The notes beneath the pieces were generated by a model, which was not told where the DNA came from, ran no database searches, and saw nothing but the letters and a program-made list of their open reading frames with translations. A program made the position numbers and the translations under genes. A DNA stretch of 12,001 bases. Source: an uncultured bacterium. Its GTDB lineage: Bacteria > Actinomycetota > Coriobacteriia > Coriobacteriales > Coriobacteriaceae. This document shows positions 6,657-12,001 of this stretch, piece by piece (positions within the stretch are counted from its first letter, which is position 1; every line of letters begins with the position of its first letter). The stretch covers positions 1 to 12,001 of the forward strand of contig CAJMRN010000057.1 of assembly GCA_905215815.1 (NCBI GenBank), in the 5' to 3' direction.

Positions 6657-8297
6657 ATGATCGAAATCACCCAAGTCCATGCGTCACTCGATGACGCTCG
6701 CGACGAAAACGCCTGCCTTGCCGTTGGCAGACGCACTGCTAAGCGAGCCCTTCGGTGCAAGGACTCCCAAATCAAGACCATCGAACTCCATCGCAAGTCA
6801 ATCGATGCCCGCAAAAAACGAGATGTCCATTTTATCTTGAGCTTTCGCGTCGAGCTGTCGACCCCTCGTCTTGAACAAATCGCTATCGATGGTATTTCCG
6901 ACCACGACCGCTCGCACATCCGCATGATAGAAGCCGAACCGCCCTCGTTCCCCGCCCCCGTTGTCGCAGCGCCTAACGAACACCCCATCGTCGTTGGAGC
7001 CGGATGCGCTGGCCTTTTTGCTGCACTTGCCCTTGCCGAAGCAGGTCTCAAGCCCTTGCTCATCGAGCGCGGCGATCCGGCCCTTCGCCGCTCGCGGGCC
7101 ATCGATCTTTTTCTCAAAGAACGCATCTTGGATTCCGAGAGCAACATCCAATTTGGCTTAGGTGGCGCGGGTACGTTCTCGGATGGCAAACTCAATACGG
7201 GAACCAAGAATCCAGCCCATCGACTGGTCCTCGAGACCTTCGTCGAAGCGGGTGCTCCCCGCGATATTCTATGGGATGCAAAGCCGCATATTGGCTCCGA
7301 CATCCTCCCCGCCGTCGTTACCAGCATCTCCCGGCGCATTGAACAGCTCGGAGGGACCGTTCGCTATCGAACGAAACTCGTTGACATTCGTACTGATACA
7401 TCTGGCGCCATTGTCGGTATCGACGTTCGATCGTCACAGGACACGGCAAGCGAGTCAATCAACACAAAGCATCTCATTCTCGCTTGCGGTCATTCTGCGC
7501 GTGACGTATTCGAGGTTCTCAAAACCCATGATGTCGCCCTCGCTCAAAAGACATTTGCCATGGGCGTTCGCATCGAACACCTGCAGCGTGATATCGATCG
7601 GGCGCAATATGGCCCCGCGGCGGGTCATCCCGCGCTCGGGGCAGCCCCCTATAAGCTCGTTGTCCATCTTCCCAACGATCGCAGCGTGTTCTCATTCTGT
7701 ATGTGTCCCGGCGGACAGGTTGTCGCTGCCTCTTCAGAGCCCGGTCATCTGTGCGTCAACGGCGCCAGCCTCAACGCCCGCGCCGGGCGCAACGCAAATG
7801 CCGCCCTCCTCGTTAACGTCACGCCCGACGATCTCCCCAACGACGATCCTCTTGCAGGCGTAGAACTCCAGCGCATTTGCGAGCGGGCTGCCTATCGCCT
7901 TGGCGGCTCCAACTGGAACGCACCGGCACAGCTCGTCGGCGATTTCCTTGCAGAACGCGCCAGCACGACTTGCGGCAAGGTAAAGCCCACCTATCCGCTC
8001 GGCGTGACTTGGACAGCGATCGACGAGTCATTGCCGCAACATATCATCGAGTCGCTTCGTCTGGGAATTCCCTTGCTCGGCAAAAAGCTGCGTGGCTACG
8101 ACCATCCCGATGCCGTCCTCACCGGCGTTGAGACACGCTCAAGCTCTCCGGTCACCGTTACTCGAGACCGGGAATGCCACGCTGTATCGACCCCGGGGCT
8201 CTACCCCTGCGGCGAGGGGGCCGGATATGCCGGCGGAATCATGAGCGCCGCCACCGATGGCATCCGTTGCGCTAAAGCCCTCATTGCTGATCTCTAG
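6657..8297 (+). CDS. COG2509-type FAD-dependent dehydrogenase (uncharacterised)
   Basis: This 546-residue predicted cytoplasmic flavoprotein is of the COG2509 family (uncharacterised FAD-dependent dehydrogenases). Residues 1-95 form the small N-terminal domain typical of the family, with the RKSIDARKKRDVHF segment. The Rossmann FAD motif GAGCAGLFAALALAEAG begins at residue 114. Then come FGLGGAGTFSDGKLNTGTKN, the HSARDVFEVL motif, MGVRIEHLQ, FSFCMCPGGQVVAASSE, and the C-terminal CGEGAGYAGGIMSAATDG (about 517-534), all family signatures. Length is normal and no key motif is missing. The reaction is unknown. It follows the HI0933-type gene by 80 bases, with a -10-like box and hairpin between, so it may be read through from mrp or from its own promoter. 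It converges on uvrB and shares a bidirectional terminator with it. Confidence 0.9.
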   Translation: MIEITQVHASLDDARDENACLAVGRRTAKRALRCKDSQIKTIELHRKSIDARKKRDVHFILSFRVELSTPRLEQIAIDGISDHDRSHIRMIEAEPPSFPAPVVAAPNEHPIVVGAGCAGLFAALALAEAGLKPLLIERGDPALRRSRAIDLFLKERILDSESNIQFGLGGAGTFSDGKLNTGTKNPAHRLVLETFVEAGAPRDILWDAKPHIGSDILPAVVTSISRRIEQLGGTVRYRTKLVDIRTDTSGAIVGIDVRSSQDTASESINTKHLILACGHSARDVFEVLKTHDVALAQKTFAMGVRIEHLQRDIDRAQYGPAAGHPALGAAPYKLVVHLPNDRSVFSFCMCPGGQVVAASSEPGHLCVNGASLNARAGRNANAALLVNVTPDDLPNDDPLAGVELQRICERAAYRLGGSNWNAPAQLVGDFLAERASTTCGKVKPTYPLGVTWTAIDESLPQHIIESLRLGIPLLGKKLRGYDHPDAVLTGVETRSSSPVTVTRDRECHAVSTPGLYPCGEGAGYAGGIMSAATDGIRCAKALIADL

Positions 8298-8304
8298 TCC
8301 ACCA

Positions 8305-8352
8305 AAAAGCACTGCCCCCGAACTGCGCGAGGAGCTCGGGGGCAGTGCTTTT
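8305..8352. terminator. Bidirectional rho-independent terminator between COG2509 gene and uvrB
   Basis: A perfect 17-bp inverted repeat (arms 8305-8321 and 8336-8352, AAAAGCACTGCCCCCGA and its complement) flanks a 14-base loop. Each arm is rich in G/C near the loop and ends in four A/T bases, so a U-run follows the stem in both directions (TTTTACTTCTT on plus, TTTTTGG on minus). It can therefore stop both the convergent plus-strand operon and the uvrB transcript. The last two stem bases are part of the uvrB TAA stop codon. Confidence 0.93.
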
Positions 8353-10591
8353 ACTTCTTAAACCGCGCGCCCTGGCGTTTTCTGCCCGAAGCGAACGCAG
8401 AGCCTTTGCGGGCCTGCGAGCGCAAGCGCTCAATCGTCTCGTCCTCAGTCGTACCCTCAAGCATCGCCCTAATCTGAACAACCGCGTCGCGCAGACGCGC
8501 CGCCTCCTCGAAGTCCATGGCGGCAGAAGCATTGCGCATATCTTCCTCCATGGTCTCAACGATCCTCACAAGTTCGTCATGTGGCAGTCCCTCGAGCTGC
8601 TCAGCAAGCGTCTGTTCGGACGACACCGTCTCCGGCGCAGCACCCTCGCCGTTTTCATCGGGCGTATAGAATGCGCCGTGGCCCAACGAATCGCCCTTCG
8701 AGCGCCCCTTGGAACCAACGGTCTTCTCCGCCTCGGCAATGAAGCTCGAGATGTCATTGATAGCCTTGCGAACCGTCTTGGGCACAATGCCGTGCTCTTC
8801 GTTATAGGCCATCTGAATCTCGCGTCGGCGCTGCGTCTCGTCGATTGCCTCTCTCATCGAATCGGTCACGACGTCTGCATACATAATGACTTCGCCGTCG
8901 GCATTACGGGCCGCACGACCAATCGTCTGAATCAGCGAACGGCGGTTGCGCAAAAAACCTTCCTTGTCGGCATCGAGAATCGCCACCAGCGAGACCTCGG
9001 GGAGATCCAGGCCCTCGCGCAGCAGATTGATGCCCACCAGAACATCAATTTTGCCCTCGCGCAACGTTCGCAGGATTTCGACACGGTCCATCGTCGCCGT
9101 ATCGGAATGCATGTAGTTGACCTTAATGCCAGCATCAAGCAGGTGGTCGGTAAGGTCCTCTGCCATGCGCTTGGTCAGCGTGGTCACCAACACGCGTTCC
9201 TTGCGTGCCACACGTTCGCGAATCTCATCCTCGAGATCATCAATCTGGCCGCGAACCGGACGCACGTCAATTTTTGGGTCGAGTAGACCGGTCGGTCGAA
9301 TGATCTGCTCCACGTCGTTTTGACTCACACGCAGCTCATAATCACCTGGCGTTGCCGAAACATAGATGAACTGGGGAATCCTCGCCTCAAACTCATCAAA
9401 TCGAAGCGGACGGTTATCGAGCGCCGAGGGCAGGCGAAAGCCGTGCTCCACCAAGGTCACCTTACGCGAACGATCGCCCTCATGCATACCGCGAATCTGC
9501 GGCACCGTCACATGGCTCTCGTCGATGATGCAGAGCATATCCTTGGGAAAATAATCAATCAAAGTAAAGGGTGGCTCGCCCGGCTTGCGGCCATCCAAAT
9601 GACGCGAGTAGTTCTCGATGCCGTTACAAAAACCCATTGTCTCGAGCATCTCAAGATCGTAATCGGTGCGCTGCTGCAGACGCTGCGCCTCAAGCAACTT
9701 GTCGGTCGCCTTGAGCTCTGCCACACGCTTCTCGCACTCTTCGCTAATCGATTTAAGGGCTGCCTTGACCTTGGGCTTCTCGGTTACGTAATGCGATGCC
9801 GGCCATACGGGAATGGCCTCATACTCACGAAGCATCTCACCGGTGACCTCATCGATTTCAGCGATAAGCTCGACCTCATCGCCAAAGAACTCAAACCGCA
9901 ACGGATGCTCGGCATAGGGCGGATACACGTCGACGACATCACCACGCACGCGAAACGTACCGCGCGCCAGGTCATAATCATTGCGATCGTATTGAATATC
10001 GATGAGCGCATGGATAAAATCATCACGCTCGAGCGGCACTTTCTTGTCGACGTTCGGCGCCAGCCCCGCATAATCCTCAGGAGAGCCAATACCGTAGATA
10101 CAGGACACCGATGCAACGACGATCACATCGCGTCGAGAGAGCAGCGAGGCGGTCGCCTGATGGCGCAGCATCTCGACTTCTTCGTTGATCGAAGAATCCT
10201 TTTCGATATAGGTGTCGCTTTGCGGCACATACGCCTCGGGCTGATAGTAATCGTAATACGATACGAAATAGACTACGGAGTTATTGGGGAAAAACTCCTT
10301 GAGCTCGCTCGCGAGCTGAGCGGCAAGCGTTTTATTGGGAGCCATGACAAGCGTCGGCTTACCCAAGGCCTCAATAGTTTTAGCCATCGTAAAGGTCTTA
10401 CCCGAACCAGTCACGCCCAGCAAAACTTGGTATCGATCTCCGTCCCTCACGCCTTGCACAAGCGACTCAATAGCCTTGGGCTGGGATCCAGCCGGCTCAT
10501 AGGGAGAAACGACTTCAAACGGCACCTCAGCGCCCTCAACGCCAAAGCGCTTAAGTTCACCGCCAACACGTTCTACTTCAAATTCCGCCAT
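8351..10591 (-). CDS. uvrB: UvrB, excinuclease ABC subunit B
   Basis: UvrB is the helicase-fold subunit that verifies DNA damage handed over by UvrA and recruits UvrC for incision. The protein has 746 residues. Walker A GVTGSGKT is at 59-66. The beta-hairpin that clamps the DNA strand lies near residues 110-135 (SYYDYYQPEAYVPQSDTYIEKD). The Walker B-like IDESH is near 353. The later helicase motif region includes RGQIDDLEDEIRERV and TIGRAARN. A C-terminal UVR motif at about 673-712 serves UvrC/UvrA contact. It is longer than the usual 660-700 residues, with about 20 extra residues before the first motif and an acidic/glycine-rich linker near 635-670. The start at 10591 is chosen because TAGGAG lies five bases upstream; an in-frame ATG at 10612 has none. 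It is the last gene of the coaE-slt-uvrB cluster, 51 bases after the transglycosylase. No SOS box was seen directly upstream. Confidence 0.97.
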   Translation of the reverse strand: MAEFEVERVGGELKRFGVEGAEVPFEVVSPYEPAGSQPKAIESLVQGVRDGDRYQVLLGVTGSGKTFTMAKTIEALGKPTLVMAPNKTLAAQLASELKEFFPNNSVVYFVSYYDYYQPEAYVPQSDTYIEKDSSINEEVEMLRHQATASLLSRRDVIVVASVSCIYGIGSPEDYAGLAPNVDKKVPLERDDFIHALIDIQYDRNDYDLARGTFRVRGDVVDVYPPYAEHPLRFEFFGDEVELIAEIDEVTGEMLREYEAIPVWPASHYVTEKPKVKAALKSISEECEKRVAELKATDKLLEAQRLQQRTDYDLEMLETMGFCNGIENYSRHLDGRKPGEPPFTLIDYFPKDMLCIIDESHVTVPQIRGMHEGDRSRKVTLVEHGFRLPSALDNRPLRFDEFEARIPQFIYVSATPGDYELRVSQNDVEQIIRPTGLLDPKIDVRPVRGQIDDLEDEIRERVARKERVLVTTLTKRMAEDLTDHLLDAGIKVNYMHSDTATMDRVEILRTLREGKIDVLVGINLLREGLDLPEVSLVAILDADKEGFLRNRRSLIQTIGRAARNADGEVIMYADVVTDSMREAIDETQRRREIQMAYNEEHGIVPKTVRKAINDISSFIAEAEKTVGSKGRSKGDSLGHGAFYTPDENGEGAAPETVSSEQTLAEQLEGLPHDELVRIVETMEEDMRNASAAMDFEEAARLRDAVVQIRAMLEGTTEDETIERLRSQARKGSAFASGRKRQGARFKK

Positions 10592-10596
10592 GGATA

Positions 10597-10602
10597 CTCC
10601 TA
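10597..10602 (-). promoter_or_regulatory. Ribosome binding site that sets the uvrB start
   Basis: Read on the minus strand, TAGGAG lies five bases before the ATG at 10591. The in-frame ATG at 10612 lies upstream of this element and has no Shine-Dalgarno sequence of its own. Confidence 0.7.
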
Positions 10603-10642
10603 ACTCATACATCTGCAGTATACGCAGGCGGTGGGCTGAGTC

Positions 10643-11224
10643 CTATACGAACCAATCGGGATAGAGGGTCTTATAGCGAACCCAGGCATTATTGACACGA
10701 ATCAGATACGCCTGCGTCTCGGGAAAGGTGATTGCATTATGAAGCGACGTGCTCTGCTGCGCCCATCCGTCGACATTGCCCATGCCGGCGTTATAGGCGG
10801 CAATGGCACTGTCAGTCGACCCGTTAAAATACGTTAGAAGATACGAAAGATACGCGCAACCAAACTCGATGTTCGTAGCAGGATCGTTAAGGTTGTCGGC
10901 TGAATACTCGCTACCATCGACAAGACCCTTGGCAATCATATCCTGGGCAGTCTCGGGCATCAGCTGCATCAATCCCCGAGCACCTTGATTCGACTCAGCT
11001 TCGGGATCCCAATTCGATTCCGACTTAATGACAGCGCACACCAGATACGGATCCAGATTATGCGAAATACTGGATTGCTTTACGTACGCCTCGTAGTCAA
11101 TTGGATACAAAGGCTTAAAGAAGGCGGCAGGGGCATACGAGTAGACGAGCGAAATAAGGCCGAAAACAAACATAACGGCAAGTGGCGCCACGCGATACCA
11201 AGTAAAGAAACGTGTCTTAGGCAT
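10643..11224 (-). CDS. Membrane-anchored lytic transglycosylase (SLT domain)
   Basis: This is a 193-residue peptidoglycan-cleaving enzyme of the Slt70-like lytic transglycosylase family (GH23). Residues about 12-31 form one hydrophobic segment, acting as an uncleaved signal anchor or signal peptide. The catalytic domain begins near residue 45. E69 in KSESNWDPEAES is the expected catalytic acid. It is followed by the signatures QGARGLMQLMPETA and AIAAYNAGMGNVDGW. The small size is normal for Gram-positive members of this type. The ATG overlaps the end of coaE by eight bases (ATGCCTAA), and a strong GGAGGAG lies four bases before the ATG inside coaE. The two genes are thus on one message and probably translationally coupled. 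The function in this operon is not obviously tied to CoA synthesis or DNA repair; it is most likely cell-wall turnover during growth. Confidence 0.92.
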   Translation of the reverse strand: MPKTRFFTWYRVAPLAVMFVFGLISLVYSYAPAAFFKPLYPIDYEAYVKQSSISHNLDPYLVCAVIKSESNWDPEAESNQGARGLMQLMPETAQDMIAKGLVDGSEYSADNLNDPATNIEFGCAYLSYLLTYFNGSTDSAIAAYNAGMGNVDGWAQQSTSLHNAITFPETQAYLIRVNNAWVRYKTLYPDWFV

Positions 11225-11858
11225 CGGTCTCCTCCCTATCCGCTACATCCCCGAAGCCATGACGCGCAAGCCATGCGTCCAGTTGTTCAAAGAGCGAGTT
11301 ATCGCCTGCCGAATTATCGATTACCGTCGTAGCGAGATTGCAAAGCGAAGCCTCATCAGGTTGGCATGCAGAGCGCGCATCAAAATCAGAGGACTCCATA
11401 CCACGATGAATGGCACGCTCGCGACGAACTGCTAAAGGAGCGCTGATAACCAGAATTTCATCAGCCAGGCCAAAAGCATCCTCAAAACCAGTCGGGGCAG
11501 AAACCTCGACTACCGCAAAGGGATAACGGGGGGACGAAACCGTGCAGCAAACCGGATCAAGGATCCTCAGCGAAAGCTGTTCGATGAGAACCGGGTGAAC
11601 GATGCCATTGAGCTGCGCAACTGTATCAGGAGAGGCGAAAGCTCGAGCAGCGAGGACATTGCGGCGAATGCCGCCCTCCCCGTCCAGAATGTCCCAACCG
11701 AATTCTTCCGCGAGGGCATTGACGATATCGGAGCCTGGCACATAAAGCGATTTGGCAAGCTCATCCAGATCGATAAGCATGGCGCCATGAGATTCGAGAT
11801 AGCGGCAGGCAGTCGACTTACCCGAAGCAATATTGCCCAAGACAAAAACGGTAAACAT
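11217..11858 (-). CDS. coaE: Dephospho-CoA kinase
   Basis: CoaE phosphorylates the 3'-hydroxyl of dephospho-CoA with ATP, the last step of coenzyme A synthesis in the cytoplasm. The protein has 213 residues, close to the usual 200. The P-loop is GNIASGKST (8-16; most members have GxIGSGKS). Next comes the dephospho-CoA-binding LIDLDELAK with D30 and D32. The segment GGIRRNVLAARAF...LNGIVHPVLIE matches the family's G-I-R-L...LN-I-HP pattern. The usual PLLFE motif is replaced by VEVSAPTGFED, so this part is divergent. The lid region (RRERAIHRG...) and a C-terminal VIDNSAG are present. The start at 11858 is fixed by AGGGAGGA at 11863-11870; a longer frame starting at 11987 would add a 43-residue stretch without an RBS. 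Its stop codon overlaps the transglycosylase start, and it is the first gene of the coaE-slt-uvrB cluster. Confidence 0.92.
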   Translation of the reverse strand: MFTVFVLGNIASGKSTACRYLESHGAMLIDLDELAKSLYVPGSDIVNALAEEFGWDILDGEGGIRRNVLAARAFASPDTVAQLNGIVHPVLIEQLSLRILDPVCCTVSSPRYPFAVVEVSAPTGFEDAFGLADEILVISAPLAVRRERAIHRGMESSDFDARSACQPDEASLCNLATTVIDNSAGDNSLFEQLDAWLARHGFGDVADREETDA

Positions 11859-11862
11859 CAAG

Positions 11863-11870
11863 TCCTCCCT
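11863..11870 (-). promoter_or_regulatory. Ribosome binding site that sets the coaE start
   Basis: On the minus strand AGGGAGGA precedes the ATG at 11858 by four bases. The P-loop then falls at residues 8-16, the normal place for CoaE. Confidence 0.75.
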
Positions 11871-11886
11871 AACGCCAATGGGAGTT

Positions 11887-11917
11887 ATTATCGCGCAAAT
11901 ACAAAAGAAGGACTCAA
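11887..11917 (-). promoter_or_regulatory. Candidate promoter of the coaE-slt-uvrB cluster
   Basis: On the minus strand TTGAGT (11912-11917) and GATAAT (11887-11892) lie 19 bases apart. The -10 matches five of six consensus bases; the spacing is longer than optimal. It lies 28 bases before the coaE ATG, leaving a short leader. The rest of the region up to 11985 is AT-rich with an 11-bp palindrome at 11960-11970 (TTGTA-T-TACAA). Confidence 0.35.
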
Positions 11918-11985
11918 AATACAGCCAAACAGTAAGACAAGCTAAACGAAAGCGAGTGCTTGTATTACAACTCTCTATCAAACGC

Positions 11986-12001
11986 AAAAAAGGGGGAGGC
12001 C
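11986..12001 (-). terminator. Probable 3' half of a rho-independent terminator of an upstream gene (cut by window edge)
   Basis: Read on the minus strand the window begins GGCCTCCCCC followed by six T residues. A GC-rich arm with an immediate T6 run is what the downstream arm of an intrinsic terminator looks like. The matching arm would lie outside the window, so this is a partial observation. If true, coaE starts a new transcription unit. Confidence 0.4.

Noticed and set aside
4474..8297. A novel defence or secondary-metabolite system formed by the Mrp and two flavoprotein genes
   Set aside because: All three are recognisable, widespread families with normal or near-normal lengths. There are no effector, nuclease, transport or biosynthetic partners in the window, so a housekeeping redox role is more likely.
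8345..10603. Long plus-strand open frames (313 and 427 codons) opposite uvrB
   Set aside because: They mirror the uvrB reading frame through its codon bias. The sense strand encodes all UvrB motifs, and the antisense frames begin without an RBS; the first begins inside the terminator stem.
11859..11987. 43-residue N-terminal extension of CoaE
   Set aside because: It would place the P-loop near residue 51, and it lies across a likely promoter and a strong RBS for the start at 11858.

Overview
The window looks like chromosomal core-genome DNA from a moderately GC-rich, Gram-positive-type bacterium. My best guess is an actinobacterium of the class Coriobacteriia, possibly Collinsella or a relative. 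This rests on protein style, the coaE/uvrB/uvrA neighbourhood, strong AGGAGG-type ribosome binding sites and the codon bias. The lineage is inferred, not demonstrated. I see no mobile element, tRNA, rRNA, CRISPR array or phage gene.

Layout: (1) 1-1976, minus strand: the N-terminal two thirds of uvrA, cut by the window edge just after the second Walker A motif. (2) 1977-2172: the divergent uvrA/ltaS-like promoter region, with a good candidate LexA (SOS) box and a separate 13-bp palindrome. (3) 2173-8297, plus strand: four genes. They encode a polytopic LTA-synthase-type phosphoglycerol transferase, an Mrp/NBP35-type Fe-S carrier ATPase, an HI0933/YhiN-type flavoprotein and a COG2509-type FAD-dependent dehydrogenase. 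(4) 8305-8352: a strong symmetrical hairpin that can terminate transcription from both sides. (5) 8351-11858, minus strand: a compact coaE - lytic transglycosylase - uvrB cluster, with coaE first in transcription order. (6) 11859-12001: the coaE leader/promoter region, and at the edge what looks like the 3' half of a terminator belonging to a gene outside the window.

How the genes work together: UvrA and UvrB are the damage-recognition subunits of nucleotide excision repair. They lie on the same strand but are separated by the four oppositely oriented genes, so they cannot share one transcript. Only uvrA has a recognisable SOS-type operator. CoaE makes the last step of coenzyme A synthesis. 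The membrane-anchored transglycosylase and the LTA-synthase-like enzyme act on the cell envelope. Mrp and the HI0933-type flavoprotein genes abut exactly (TAA then GTG) and are probably translationally coupled. The COG2509 gene follows after an 80-bp gap holding a perfect TATAAT and a hairpin.

I did not find a convincing new multi-gene system. The most useful leads are regulatory (SOS box at 2038-2051, 16-bp palindrome in the mrp leader, TATAAT plus hairpin before the COG2509 gene). On the protein side they are a remodelled HI0933-type flavoprotein beside mrp and an LTA-synthase-like enzyme with more membrane segments than usual.
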